Positions 39,749 through 49,600 of a stretch of 64,000 nt of DNA are shown here, piece by piece. The position numbers and the translations under genes are program-made. This DNA is from Acinetobacter sp. WCHA55. GTDB taxonomy: Bacteria; Pseudomonadota; Gammaproteobacteria; Pseudomonadales; Moraxellaceae. The number at the start of each line of letters is the position of its first letter. Position 1 is the stretch's first letter. The notes beneath the pieces are model-generated. The model was given only the letters and a program-made list of their open reading frames with translations, ran no database searches and was not told the origin of the DNA. Where the stretch lies: assembly GCF_002165305.2 (NCBI RefSeq), contig NZ_CP032280.1, positions 7,540 through 71,539 of the forward strand, written 5' to 3'.

Positions 39749-40606
39749 TTAAAACAGCACATTCCAAGCTTTTGCATTAAGCGCAATGCGCTCATCTAGG
39801 CCATTGGCACCACCATTGACGATTTCAGCTACACGCTCAAAATCACCGAAATTCGCAAAACGACTACATTGGTTTCGCTCCCAAAACCAAAGCGCTGACT
39901 TCATTGCATACTCTGGTTGAACGATTAAATCTGGATTATCAAATAGCTTGGTACCAGCACCAATACCAACACTGCATAAGCGGTAATTATCTGCCCCAGT
40001 TAAGTGAATGGTGCCACCGCCACGATAGTTGAAGCCGTCATTAGTCTTTGGATTATTCCCCATACGTCCGCCATAAACGGTGTTAGCGATAGCCACTGGC
40101 CCACGGTTCGCAACAGCCTTTGCTGAAGCTAGGCTTTTAAAGTATTTAGGGAAAACCACTAGAAGGCGCTGTGGTGAGTAATTCATGTTCTCACGTAGCT
40201 CTTTAAACCCCTTAGATTCATGAATATTATTTGCCAAGAAAGCACATAAATCAGCTTTGGTTTTGATGTGGTATGTGGCGATATTCTGATTAATGTAATC
40301 AGCAAAACCAGATGCACAGTTTTTATAGATTTTTTTCAGCAATTCGTCTGTGACTTTAGGTGCTGGCATAAGGTGATTAAAGGCCGAAATTGAGCCAGTA
40401 CCGATAATGCCGTCAATTGCCCCAAAATATACGCGGGCCGTGGCTAGAATCGTCTGAATCTCACGTAAAGGCTGTTTACTGCCCTTATACTCTTTTAATT
40501 TAATAAAGGCGCTATACGTCTTATTTCCGATAAGCCCGTCGATAGCGCCTGTATATAAACCGATTGTTTTTAACGTTTCTTGGATCTGTTTAAGTTCCGC
40601 ATTCAT
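39749..40606 (-). CDS. Endolysin: GH19-type with two peptidoglycan-binding repeats
   Basis: 285 residues. Two short peptidoglycan-binding modules occupy residues 1-38 and 46-80 (IQETLKTIGLYTGAIDGLIG and IQTILATARVYFGAIDGIIG). A GH19 chitinase-like lysozyme domain follows (about 90-285), with catalytic-type Glu130 in ANNIHESKGF and a second Glu near 139, and YRGGGTIHLTG further on. It cuts glycan strands. No signal peptide, so it needs a holin; two small membrane proteins just upstream overlap or nearly touch the gene (40603-41363). Confidence 0.9.
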   Translation of the reverse strand: MNAELKQIQETLKTIGLYTGAIDGLIGNKTYSAFIKLKEYKGSKQPLREIQTILATARVYFGAIDGIIGTGSISAFNHLMPAPKVTDELLKKIYKNCASGFADYINQNIATYHIKTKADLCAFLANNIHESKGFKELRENMNYSPQRLLVVFPKYFKSLASAKAVANRGPVAIANTVYGGRMGNNPKTNDGFNYRGGGTIHLTGADNYRLCSVGIGAGTKLFDNPDLIVQPEYAMKSALWFWERNQCSRFANFGDFERVAEIVNGGANGLDERIALNAKAWNVLF

Positions 40607-40869
40607 GGATCACTTTTCCGATTAAATGTAATCAGTACATTTAAAAGGATTGGAAAAAGGTAATTTGTGAGTATTCCTGCTGACAATAAGCATGCAAAAA
40701 ATATTGCCTTATCCGACTGTTCGATAATCAAACAAGCACCCGCCAGAAGTACACATATAGCCGACCAATTACGCTTGCAAGATTTAGTATCAAGTACACG
40801 ATTAGGCAACCCAAGGGCAATAACAACAACAGTAACTAGGATAAAACCTAAGATCATTAAATTTGTCAT
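40603..40869 (-). CDS. Small membrane protein, holin candidate
   Basis: 88 residues with about three predicted membrane segments (5-22, 38-53, 58-77) and a short basic C-terminus (FNRKSDP). It overlaps the endolysin ATG by 4 bp, so translation is coupled. Small multi-span proteins adjoining endolysin genes are usually holins or antiholins. No family assignment. Confidence 0.65.
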   Translation of the reverse strand: MTNLMILGFILVTVVVIALGLPNRVLDTKSCKRNWSAICVLLAGACLIIEQSDKAIFFACLLSAGILTNYLFPILLNVLITFNRKSDP

Positions 40870-40871
40870 GA

Positions 40872-41363
40872 TTATTTCTCCTGATCACCAAAGCTTTTTA
40901 CAATTTGCTTTACGTCATCTTCGGTCAAATTGGCCTTGCCCATCACAAACTTAATAATTCCAGCATGAACAAGGTGAATAATTGCAGGGGACACAAAGGA
41001 AATGCATGCTACCCAGATGATAATAACTGAGTGAATGTCTTTCTCTGTTGCGATGTAATAGATGAAGGCCAGAACACCGCCACCCATTGAAATTAAAAGC
41101 TTCAGCCACTTTGGGTATGGTTTAACGCCGTATTGTGGCGTTGGGTAGAAATACCCCACAACTGAGCCAATAATTAAAAAGAACATACTTGCAATAATAA
41201 GTAGAAAATAGCTGTAGGTCGTCGCCATATTACGCAAACTATCATTACTTAATACATTGTTATTTAATGTATTATTCGCACTCGCATACTCTGCAATGAA
41301 GGGCGTTGCTACGCTTAACATACACCCCATTAAATAACACAACCGACCAATCACTTTTATCAT
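40872..41363 (-). CDS. Membrane protein of the lysis cassette
   Basis: 163 residues with an N-terminal hydrophobic segment, a second at about 50-70, and two more near 88-130, then a charged C-terminus (TEDDVKQIVKSFGDQEK). It may be a second holin-like protein or a pinholin, but its size is larger than usual. 2 bp from the next gene. Confidence 0.6.
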   Translation of the reverse strand: MIKVIGRLCYLMGCMLSVATPFIAEYASANNTLNNNVLSNDSLRNMATTYSYFLLIIASMFFLIIGSVVGYFYPTPQYGVKPYPKWLKLLISMGGGVLAFIYYIATEKDIHSVIIIWVACISFVSPAIIHLVHAGIIKFVMGKANLTEDDVKQIVKSFGDQEK

Positions 41364-41402
41364 TACAAAACGCTCTTATTTAACTGTTTTGGTTTTCGCC
41401 TG

Positions 41403-41672
41403 TTAATTCTTCAGCAAATTGCAGACATTTTTTAACAATTGAATAACACTTAGCTTTATTTGATCATCATTTTGCTTATAGGGTTTCTTGATATTCCAAG
41501 GGCCTTTTTTATAGAAATCATCAAGCAACCAGTAAGGCATATCCAAAACCCGATCAAATGACACATCAGCATCAATACTAAACCGCTGTATTGTTTCTAG
41601 TTGCGTTTGATAAGATAGCTTTGCAGTATCCCGTGAATGCAATTTCAGGGCGAAATCGTACTGGCGCATCAT
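41403..41672 (-). CDS. Small overlapping gene after a tail gene; possible frameshift extension
   Basis: 89 residues (MMRQYDFALKLHSRDTAK). It overlaps the 3' end of 41578-42324 by 95 bp in the +1 frame. AGAGGT is seven bases upstream of its ATG, so it can be translated alone. The arrangement is similar to tail assembly chaperone pairs, where a frameshift makes a fused product, but no classic slippery heptamer is obvious. Confidence 0.6.
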   Translation of the reverse strand: MMRQYDFALKLHSRDTAKLSYQTQLETIQRFSIDADVSFDRVLDMPYWLLDDFYKKGPWNIKKPYKQNDDQIKLSVIQLLKNVCNLLKN

Positions 41673-42324
41673 CTGTACCTCTTTTACTGGTGCGCTCTAA
41701 GACAATGCCCTTGTCGAATGCAATATTGACCAAATGCACTTGATCACCTTGCAACATATGGTACTGGGCCATAAGGTCGTTAAATTCCTCTTTTTCAAGA
41801 TTTTCAAGCAATGTCATGCGGGATTTAATCATTCTCCCGCAAAATTCAATTGAAGTCGGCATATCAATAGGCGGAAGCTTGTCACAACCAATCGTGATTG
41901 CCATAGCGCCCAAGATCCAATCATTGGTATCTGTACAGCCCATTTCCAAGGCCTCAACCTCAATACCATTTAAGTGGCGAATACTCACACCATTGTCATT
42001 AAAAATACGCTCTCGACTGAAATCCTTTAGTTCCCCACTTAAAAAATCAGAAACCACGATATTGGTATTTAAATCATTTTGATCACGGGTAAGGTCTAAA
42101 TAATTTAAAAAAAGTGCATAGCGCTCTTCTGCAGTCAAATGGCGAACGTTGATCGCCTTCTTTGTCTTTGGATCTGCAGTATCCCCGACAATCGTGGTTA
42201 AAATTTGGGATAGCTGGCGCTCAAAAAAATTGGTCGGCATTTTTGCGATAGCCAAAACATCCCGCATATAAATATCTTGTAAGCGATAGTCAATGTCGGC
42301 TACTGAAATGATTTGAAATGGCAT
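41578..42324 (-). CDS. Putative tail or baseplate assembly protein
   Basis: 248 residues (MPFQIISVADIDYRLQDIYMR). Contains AINVRHLTAEERYALFLNYL followed by SGELKDFSRERIF and IRHLNGIEVEALEMGC, a pattern like that of baseplate-hub or tail-chaperone genes in T4-like and P1-like phages. It lies between a structural gene and the lysis cassette, with a small overlapping gene at its 3' end. Structural role likely; name uncertain. Confidence 0.6.
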   Translation of the reverse strand: MPFQIISVADIDYRLQDIYMRDVLAIAKMPTNFFERQLSQILTTIVGDTADPKTKKAINVRHLTAEERYALFLNYLDLTRDQNDLNTNIVVSDFLSGELKDFSRERIFNDNGVSIRHLNGIEVEALEMGCTDTNDWILGAMAITIGCDKLPPIDMPTSIEFCGRMIKSRMTLLENLEKEEFNDLMAQYHMLQGDQVHLVNIAFDKGIVLERTSKRGTDDAPVRFRPEIAFTGYCKAILSNATRNNTAV

Positions 42325-42327
42325 AGA

Positions 42328-43113
42328 TCACCCATAAATTGAATTAATGTTTTCAGCATCCCAAGCGGTACGCGATAAAAATTGAACTTGAACCTGTAGG
42401 CCCATACGATTGCCGTCCGCGTCCATAGGAACCACCAAGGGTTCACTAACGTTCGCTATAAGCATGGGTAGGTATTTTTTCTTGCCGTAGTACAAGGCCA
42501 CATACGGCGGAACCTTAGACGGGAAAAGAGACGTTAGAGACTTGTTTTCGGCCACACTTGCAACCAAGCTCCCCTCTTCTAGTTTTTGAGGCAGTGCCCA
42601 TTGTTTTAATAATTTAAGCTGATCTTCGACTTCAGTTTTTGCACTGCGCCAAGCACTAAATAACAGTGTCATATTGATTGTCACGGGCATGGTCGCCGTG
42701 AAAATTTGCGTAGAGTTTGTTTTGGTTAAATTACTTCGACCTTCCAAGGCGTTTAATGTTTCTTTGTTATCTGAACCAAGCTCAACCCCAAAGACATTCG
42801 TTGCCACTGAGTCCAATGTATTCACCCAGTCCCCAGACTGAAGCATGCCCATTAATGTCGGTAGGCGGTGCTCTGGATTAGAGTTATCAAATGGTGATGA
42901 ATACTGGCTATCAATAGACAAATCACCATCTACAGCAACAGCAATAATCTGCTCCCCGCTGGTTGCACCACTGTCGTCTTTTGCAGGGTTCCCCTCTTTA
43001 TCACATAATCGGATACGCGCCTGAAAAACGTCGCTGAGTTTCCCCCAATCCGTTCGATTATTGTATTGAACGGCTGGCTCTGGTGAGTTATTCACTCTTA
43101 GCTCATTAGCCAT
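42328..43113 (-). CDS. Virion structural protein (baseplate/tail)
   Basis: 261 residues (MANELRVNNSPEPAVQYNNR). Beta-rich, with LPMLIANVSEPLVVPMDADG near the end, then a strand pattern, as in baseplate wedge or tail-tube-associated proteins. A Rho-independent terminator stands directly before its ATG. It is the first gene of the tail segment 41.4-43.1 kb. Confidence 0.6.
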   Translation of the reverse strand: MANELRVNNSPEPAVQYNNRTDWGKLSDVFQARIRLCDKEGNPAKDDSGATSGEQIIAVAVDGDLSIDSQYSSPFDNSNPEHRLPTLMGMLQSGDWVNTLDSVATNVFGVELGSDNKETLNALEGRSNLTKTNSTQIFTATMPVTINMTLLFSAWRSAKTEVEDQLKLLKQWALPQKLEEGSLVASVAENKSLTSLFPSKVPPYVALYYGKKKYLPMLIANVSEPLVVPMDADGNRMGLQVQVQFLSRTAWDAENINSIYG

Positions 43114-43182
43114 AAAAAAGCCCTATATCTGTATAGGGCTTATCTTGGGCTTTTCAGAAATAGGCTTTTTTCATTATTCCTG
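43114..43182 (-). promoter_or_regulatory. Box plus terminator directly before the start codon
   Basis: TCAGGAATAATGAAAAAAGC (43163-43182), then AGCCCTATACAGATATAGGG and CTTTTTT (43114-43140), then the ATG. A textbook terminator with the U-tract touching the start codon. Confidence 0.65.
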
Positions 43183-43258
43183 AGTCATTTCTACTAGATC
43201 CACGGCGTAGAACGACCTTCATAGAGTTATGATTCTCAAATCTGAGCATCATAACTTT

Positions 43259-43304
43259 GCTTAATTAAACATATTGTTCAAATGAACAATATGTTTAAAT
43301 GTTC
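43259..43304. repeat. Phased GTTCAAATGAAC-type repeats
   Basis: GCTTAATTAAAC (43259, degenerate), GTTCAAATGAAC (43276) and GTTTAAATGTTC (43293), with a strict 17-bp period. They lie just downstream of (and touch) the stop of the 43303-43455 gene. Confidence 0.75.
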
Positions 43305-43455
43305 AAAAAAATGACTTATTACCACCAATTAACCGCTTAACCTCTTCATCCGCCTCACTCTGGGTAGGGTAAGAACTCAAGCATATCCACTTCTTTGCAG
43401 GGTTAAAAAACCCAACTTCCCAAAAAGCGCCGTGTTTTTGTGCTTCAAATTTCAC
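43303..43455 (-). CDS. 50-residue hypothetical protein, GTG start
   Basis: GTG at 43453-43455 overlaps the stop of the upstream gene (GTGA). The 50-residue product reads FEAQKHGAFWEVGFFNPAKK at its start and ends GGNKSFF. Composition and the 4-bp overlap make it a plausible gene. It resembles a small phage accessory protein; unknown function. Confidence 0.6.
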   Translation of the reverse strand: MKFEAQKHGAFWEVGFFNPAKKWICLSSYPTQSEADEEVKRLIGGNKSFF

Positions 43456-44063
43456 GCCTCTGCATCCTCAGAAGTCTTAGATATTGATAGAATCTTTTCT
43501 AAAGCCAAGTCCAAAGTATCGAACTCGAATAACTTGTTTTTTATGCGCCATGATGGAAGTTCTAACGCATACTTATTTGTTACTTTGGAGAAAGTTAGCT
43601 CCGCATTAAAATGATCGTCATTAATCAGATTTCTAACAGTAATACGCTGTTTATTTTCCCTAAAATCAAACTTTAAGTGACTAAAAAGAAATTTAACCTG
43701 TTCCTTCCTCTTTAAAAACTCTTCACGTGTATCGGCTTTAAACTCAATATAGAAACAATGCTGTCGGGTATAATTATTATAATGTCCCGTTAGATTTAGG
43801 TCATGTTGTGACAACACATCTTGTCGGTACACGTACACCAGTTTTGTTTCGTTTCCTCTGTAATTAAAGATTAACGGCCAATCAACTTCGCTACCCAAAC
43901 TCTCAATATAGTCATGGTCGCGCTGGTATTGAAGTTGATATAAATAATTTTCAGCTTGATCTAGGTTTTTTTTAGCCGTGCTAATAGCATTTTTAAGCTT
44001 AATTACCTTTTTCACAGCTCGTTTGAGCTGGCTTTGCAACTGCTTATTTTGTTTAGTTTTCAT
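43452..44063 (-). CDS. Coiled-coil hypothetical protein
   Basis: 203 residues from MKTKQNKQLQSQLKRAVKKV, chosen because GGGGATTG precedes this ATG; the longer frame adds unlikely sequence. Residues 1-45 form a strongly basic coiled coil. The remainder is alpha/beta (WPLIFNYRGNETKLVYVYRQ). Overlaps the next gene by 4 bp. No family recognised. Confidence 0.65.
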   Translation of the reverse strand: MKTKQNKQLQSQLKRAVKKVIKLKNAISTAKKNLDQAENYLYQLQYQRDHDYIESLGSEVDWPLIFNYRGNETKLVYVYRQDVLSQHDLNLTGHYNNYTRQHCFYIEFKADTREEFLKRKEQVKFLFSHLKFDFRENKQRITVRNLINDDHFNAELTFSKVTNKYALELPSWRIKNKLFEFDTLDLALEKILSISKTSEDAEA

Positions 44064-44064
44064 A

Positions 44065-44493
44065 TCAATCCCCTTGGCTCTTATCGTCGCATTCTTCACA
44101 CATATCACTCTGAGTATGCTCATTAAACACGCGTACACCTCTCTCCTTCCAAGTGTCACACCACTCACAGCAGAAAATACGCTCTTCAAGTTCTTTTAAA
44201 AATTCACTGGAATGCTTTAGCGCTGGGTCTAGGCCCAGTTCTTTTAAGTTACTCTCCAATGCCTTGGAAAAAGTTTCTTCTGATCCATCCAAATTTTCGG
44301 CCAAAGTGGTGTATTGCTCTTGCGTCGGCATAACAAGGTTTACTGTAACGCTCTCTACTTTTTCAGCCTCAGAAACCGATATACTCCCAGCCAAGTGGCT
44401 GAACACCTTATATTTCTCAATATAGGTCGCTTCTACACAATCCTGACCATTATTAAAAGTAACCAAATACGAATCACCATCGACAAAATTCAT
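44065..44493 (-). CDS. Zinc-knuckle hypothetical protein
   Basis: 142 residues. The C-terminal part has CCEWCDTWKERGVRVFNEHT followed by CEEC, a metal-binding arrangement. The N-terminal part is beta-rich (DSYLVTFNNGQDCVEATYIE). Function unknown; adjoining genes touch. Confidence 0.65.
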   Translation of the reverse strand: MNFVDGDSYLVTFNNGQDCVEATYIEKYKVFSHLAGSISVSEAEKVESVTVNLVMPTQEQYTTLAENLDGSEETFSKALESNLKELGLDPALKHSSEFLKELEERIFCCEWCDTWKERGVRVFNEHTQSDMCEECDDKSQGD

Positions 44494-44504
44494 CTTTATT
44501 TCCC

Positions 44505-45857
44505 CTACTTTTTAATCCTGTCACACCATTCAACAAAGGCCTCTAAGATCGGCTTAACCGCACCATTATCAGCCCATCCCGCAAAACCGATCTCACCACC
44601 TTTGTTAAAACTAATCGCCTCACGATTACCAAAATAATAAGCCTGACAGCCGATATAAGCATGACTTAACCCTGCACTATTTCCGTGATATTTGGTCTTT
44701 CGATTACACTTATAACTTCCATCAAATCTAGCGCTTTTGATTAGTTTCTCATTCACCATTTTGCGCAATAAATCAAACTTATACTTTGTAATATCGCTAT
44801 AACTTAGGCCACACCTTACAAAGTAATCACGGGCTTGGTCACGGGTAATCCAAAGCCCTGTATCACCGTATTCCTGTTGAATGAGCGTATCCAATTTATT
44901 CGCACGCTCCACATCCCCATTCGCACGGCAATTAAAGGCCTCTTGGCTCATTTTATTGCGACGATCATAGGTGTTATTTTTCTTTCTTGGACAGTGAGGC
45001 GGGGACAAATACAAATTAAACGCCCCTTCATTTGCTCGGTAATATTTGCCAGTAATTACCCACCACATATTACTTTTGTTGTAGCGGGCAATACCGACTT
45101 TTAAGCGACCTTTATGATCATAAAACCAAACACGATCACCATTAGAAATGGTTTTTTTATCTGCGCTCTGAGTATTACAAGATGAAACCAATCCATCATC
45201 ATGCGGGCCATCATATTGCACTAACCACTGTGTCGTAGTCATGCCACCCAGTCCAATCTTTTTCTCCACACGCTCAAGGTCTTGAGTGATGTAAAACTTA
45301 TCCTGAAGGAATTGAGTAATACGATTCATGGTGCGCACCATCTCTAGGCGCATAAGAAAGGGCATAAGATTAACTTTATCCCACTCATAGCGCCCACCGC
45401 TGTCGGGTCGTCTTGGCGCATTCACGTTTTGAAAAAAATGAACCTCAATAGATCCTGATTTCTCAATAACATCCAATCTCAAGTCACCTTTACGCGCATA
45501 GCGGTTTTGCGGGTCTTTAAAGATCCCTTTTTGTTCTTCAATCGCGTAATTAAGGTCGGTAAGAATATTATAAATCGGGAAAAGCACCTGTTCATGCATA
45601 GAACTTTCCCAAGCCTTGTATTCCTTACTACCCCAAGTCATTTTGGGACGATCCAGACTTACCAATAGTTTTGAATCCTGAATCCAATATTTACCATGAA
45701 ACATAAGATCACCATATTTGAACATTGTGTTCATTTGAACATATTGTTCATTTAAACACAATGCGACCTGTTCAAAAATCGGTATAAGTTCAATAGGTGA
45801 GGGGATGACCTGATCAATATTATTGTCTATATTGTTTTTGAGGCACGGCGGGTACAA
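44505..45857 (-). CDS. Large hypothetical protein with uncertain start
   Basis: A frame of 450 residues that would begin at a TTG (45857). An internal ATG at 45707 (MFHGKYWIQDSKLL) is preceded by GGTGAT, giving a 400-residue protein. The 5' part of the frame contains two copies and one degenerate copy of the 17-bp-phased palindrome. So either the repeats are inside the coding region (encoding NEQ-VQMN, as in the 810-residue protein) or the true start is after them. Soluble, Trp-rich, with a winged-helix-like C-terminal part (RDQARDYFVRCGLSYSDITK). No family recognised. Confidence 0.6.
   Translation of the reverse strand: MYPPCLKNNIDNNIDQVIPSPIELIPIFEQVALCLNEQYVQMNTMFKYGDLMFHGKYWIQDSKLLVSLDRPKMTWGSKEYKAWESSMHEQVLFPIYNILTDLNYAIEEQKGIFKDPQNRYARKGDLRLDVIEKSGSIEVHFFQNVNAPRRPDSGGRYEWDKVNLMPFLMRLEMVRTMNRITQFLQDKFYITQDLERVEKKIGLGGMTTTQWLVQYDGPHDDGLVSSCNTQSADKKTISNGDRVWFYDHKGRLKVGIARYNKSNMWWVITGKYYRANEGAFNLYLSPPHCPRKKNNTYDRRNKMSQEAFNCRANGDVERANKLDTLIQQEYGDTGLWITRDQARDYFVRCGLSYSDITKYKFDLLRKMVNEKLIKSARFDGSYKCNRKTKYHGNSAGLSHAYIGCQAYYFGNREAISFNKGGEIGFAGWADNGAVKPILEAFVEWCDRIKK
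45712..45757. repeat. Phased GTTCATTTGAAC-type repeats near a gene start
   Basis: CCATATTTGAAC (45712, degenerate), GTTCATTTGAAC (45729) and GTTCATTTAAAC (45746), period 17 bp. Confidence 0.75.
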
Positions 45858-45900
45858 CGCTTAAACCCAAAGCGCCTTAATTACCGTGAAGCAAAAGAGA

Positions 45901-45930
45901 AAGCCGAACCGTCCAAAGTTCGGCTTTTTT
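45901..45930 (+). terminator. Plus-oriented terminator
   Basis: AAGCCGAACCGTCCAAAGTT then CGGCTTTTTT. A strong stem with a T-run on the plus strand. Confidence 0.75.
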
Positions 45931-45969
45931 CTTTGCCTAAAGAAATCTTTTTTTTAAAAGTATCCGTTT

Positions 45970-46132
45970 TTTATACAGCTACCCAGTCGAACCCCTTTGC
46001 AAGATATGCGCCGTGTTGTTTAATAGCTCCCGTGGTGGATCTACTGGATATTTCTCAACTCAATTGAATGTAGTCCCCACAACGAACCCCTTTTATAGCC
46101 AGACAAAAACTAACGTTTGTCTGGTTTTTTTT
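45970..46132 (+). ncRNA. Candidate plus-strand small RNA ending in a terminator
   Basis: A strong terminator (CCAGACAAA...TTTGTCTGG with T8, 46099-46132) on the plus strand is not explained by any plus-strand gene. TTTTTTATACAG (45966-45977) might be a -10 region. About 150 nt between would be an untranslated RNA. No family identified. Confidence 0.3.
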
Positions 46133-46138
46133 CGCCAT

Positions 46139-46168
46139 AAAAAAAGGCCCGCATTAAGCGAACCCTTT
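46139..46168 (-). terminator. Rho-independent terminator
   Basis: AAAGGGTTCGC...GCGGGCCTTTTTTT on the minus strand, just after the stop of the 46182-46619 gene. Confidence 0.75.
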
Positions 46169-46181
46169 CACACCTGTAGGT

Positions 46182-46619
46182 CTATGCCTTCAAGCGGTTT
46201 TCAAACATATTCAAATTAATAAAGTGCTGTTCTTCTTCATTCAAGCACCACTCAGCGGTATTTTTCGGCACAGATGCCTTGTGCATCAAACTATATTGAT
46301 CTGCACACACCAAAGTTGCCAAGTCGTTCTCTGGTACCGTATAAGCCTCAACCACATTAACGGGGTACTGGGTGCGCTCTAAAAAGTCCGCCTCAGTCTC
46401 ACCGCTATGGATAGCGATAATACGCTCTACAGCTGGCAAATAAACACCATAACCAAGCCAAGCATCGATACCGCGCATTGCCAGCATTTGGGCGTTAGCC
46501 TTCATGTTTTCAATGACAGCACCAACAACGTCGGTTTTACCTTGTTCTTCCAACACGGCGCGTACATTGGCCGTAATTGGAAGTAATTGCTCAAGGTCGG
46601 GTAAAAGCTTAGTAATCAT
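46182..46619 (-). CDS. Hypothetical protein after the DarB-like gene
   Basis: 145 residues (MITKLLPDLEQLLPITANVR), helical, acidic. It is 11 bp after the 2120-residue gene and ends with a terminator, so it is the last gene of that unit. It could be a small partner of the large protein, but no domain is recognised. Confidence 0.65.
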   Translation of the reverse strand: MITKLLPDLEQLLPITANVRAVLEEQGKTDVVGAVIENMKANAQMLAMRGIDAWLGYGVYLPAVERIIAIHSGETEADFLERTQYPVNVVEAYTVPENDLATLVCADQYSLMHKASVPKNTAEWCLNEEEQHFINLNMFENRLKA

Positions 46620-46630
46620 TGTTATTGCCC

Positions 46631-49600
46631 TCAGTAAAATTCAACTTCATCTAGTTTAAACCAATCCTGTTTCATCATCCATAACATCACTTCAGGATCT
46701 ACCACCCAACACGTATTGCGATTATCCCAAAGGCATTTTTTTCTAATGCTTTCGGCATAGGTTTTCATTGTGTCTTTGTAGGTTGATTTAAACGCCGAAC
46801 CAAAGCTACCAGTCCCCAAGAATGCAACACCTGTAAGGCTCATATTCTTAAATCGGCCCATACCTGAATGATACTTGGTATTGGCTTTTACAATTGCCTC
46901 TGGGCTAGACTGGTCGAGTGCAAAAGTTTCTAAGATTGATTTATAAGCGTACTCCATGCGTCCACGCTCATAGAACGGTTTCACATCAGACACCCATTCA
47001 CCTAAAGCAGTGACAAGCATTGCTTCTAAGATCTCGTTTTTTTGATCATCTGTCAAAACTGTGTCGGTTGAGTAGGGTAGGGGTAATTGGCCCAGTGAAT
47101 AGCGCTTAAACGTATCTCGCACGGCATCCACTTTCTCTTGGTAGAAATCATTCACCATTGAAGAATCAGCACCATCAAAACTAAGCTTAACTTTTTGGGC
47201 TTCAGCAAAGTCGTAAAGGTCATCGAGCAATCGATTGCGATAGCCAATCGATGTTGCCACTTGGTCAATCAAATGCATTTTGTCATTTGGGATCACCAGA
47301 ATAGCGGTGTTTTCACCTTCAAACTCAACTGCTTTCACCACATCATCAAAAGCACTGTTAAACGCTTGAACTAGGGCAGGGTTCGCTTGATAGAACGCTG
47401 TGAAGATATGACGGCTCCAATAGCATTGTCTTTTCTCTTTGTGGCGTACATCGGTCGCATAGACTTTTGATTCACCCGTAATCCACTCTGCTTGAGCCGT
47501 TTTCAACTCAGCTTCTACCGCTTGGCGAACCTCTGGTAAATCTCGGCTAAACTTCACAAAACGATTGGCTTGATCTGTTGTAAGCGCCGTGTAGTCGTAC
47601 ACCTTCAATTCATTTAAACGGGCCAGTTCATAATCAATAAAGGCCTGAATAGCAGTCGCACGTTCATTCGCGTTTAATACACTGATTGTACTTTTCGATG
47701 TAGGTGCAAATCCTGAGTTAAACACGTATTTAATCTCAAAATTTTTGACAGAAATCATGCCGTAGAGCACTTCACCCGTTTCAGAATTGACCGCTTTTAC
47801 CAAGTCCCCATTGCGTTCAATCTGGCCCATTTCATCACGGTACCGCGCCGTGCCATTAAACAGCATTTCTCGCTCTTCACGGCTAAAAGGACTGTCCTCA
47901 TAGTTGAATAGGGTTTCTTTTGATGTCTCAGCCATACGTTGAATTGAGCTGTACTTGTTATTCGCCATTTGGTGAATTGGCCCTTTATCTTCAGCCAGTA
48001 CGTTTTTAACCAGTTCAATTGATTTAAAGTCTTCACCAAAACTATACGTTCTAAGTGATGAAGTATGTCTCGGCTCACCGCCTCTTGGCTCAGCATAGCT
48101 TCTTAAACCCTTATCCCAGTTCTCAATCGTATTATTTGGGATATACCCGTTATAACGATCAACAATTGCTTGTTTCTGAGCCTGAATATTTTCAAGTTTT
48201 TCAGTTTTTAAGGTCTTGGCTTCATCTTTGAGTAAAGACACGTATTTCTTGTAATCCAGCACAATCAGCGCATTGGTTACTTCTTCTTTCGAGTCCTCAG
48301 CTTGCAAACCAGAACGGCGGGCAATAGTCAAAAGCATTTGTGTTTGCTTGGTTGTGCGGTCAAGGCGGGCTTGAACTTCACGCTTTTCACGCTCATTCAG
48401 TAATTGCTCAATTGCCTCTTGGCTATCGGCCTGAATCATTAAATCAAGTTCATCATTCGACAATTCACCCGATACGGATAAAGTACCGCCTGTAGCCTCT
48501 GATTTGTTCATCAACTTGTTAATCCAATCTGATTTTCCATTGATGACACGTAATTTATATTCATCAAAAGTACCATTAGCGTTATACAAATAAACGCGCA
48601 CTTTGGCTTGCTGGTTGCCCTGACGCACACCACGGCCATTACGCTGTTGAAGACTATCGGGAGTCCAGCCAGTCGTTAAATGGTGAATTGCTTGGGTACC
48701 ACGTTGTAAATCGATACCTGTATCGGCCTTTTTATTGGCAATAACCACGGTGTATTTATTCGATGAAAAGCCGTCCTGAATATCTTGCACATCATCCGTT
48801 ACCACCTTGCCAGATGAACCATCGGGCTTGATTGATGCATTCAGAATAGCAATCTGTGACTTAGGTACACCGCAATATTGAATCAAGGCTTGTTTAATTG
48901 TGTGGTGCATTGCCAGTGTGTCACAGAAAATAATCTGCTTTGCATGGCCTTGGTGCATCGGGGTCAATTGCTCTTGCTTGAAATTATCGACCATCGACTG
49001 CAGTTTCGCCGATAGACGCGGTTTCAAATCTAGGCCGTTCTTGTCTGCCACTTCAAATAAAATTGAAATCGCTTTCATATCATTGGCCGTTAGACACAAT
49101 TGGTTTTGCTCTTCATTCAAGTAGGCGCGGACGGTGATTTCATATTCATCTGATTCACCAAAGTTTTTCGCACGTTTCTTGATTTTTAAATCACCCTCTT
49201 CCACCAGCGGGTAATTGCGTTTTGTGGTGAATTTTGGCGGTTTTTTATTGAATGCATCGACTACACGTTGCGCCAAGGTTTCATCTTCAGGGGCAATGTA
49301 ATTGATGTAATAGCCACGCTCCAAAACTGCATCTTGGCCCATCAAAATCAAATCTTGCATTTTGCTGATCAAGTTGAATGGATGTGCAATCAAATCAGCT
49401 GGCTCACCAAGACGCTGGCTCATTTCTTCTAAAAATTGCTGATCGTCTGCGTCATGTAGGCCATTTCCGACCGCTAGACGTGCTAGACCATAGGCACGCT
49501 TTAAATCGCTTAATACAAGTCGATCTGACTGCGATAGCTCAATACTGGTCGGCACATCCTCTTGTTCTGGGATCTTTAGATCATTTTCACGCGCTGTTTG

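Larger units (their letters stand above)
45858..46181. other. Non-coding region with three terminators
   Basis: 324 bp without a credible gene. Two terminators point along the plus strand (45901-45930 and 46099-46132) and one along the minus strand (46139-46168), the last belonging to no visible upstream gene within this gap. CACGGCG copies occur at 45844 and 46009. The plus-oriented terminators, in a region whose genes are all on the minus strand, suggest an unannotated plus-strand RNA. Confidence 0.6.

Noticed and set aside
45858..46130. Possible tRNA gene
   Set aside because: No cloverleaf with a GTTC-type T arm and acceptor pairing could be drawn; the inverted repeats are terminators.
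46013..46219. 68-residue plus-strand frame
   Set aside because: It crosses a strong plus-strand terminator and part of the minus-strand gene at 46182; composition is not protein-like.
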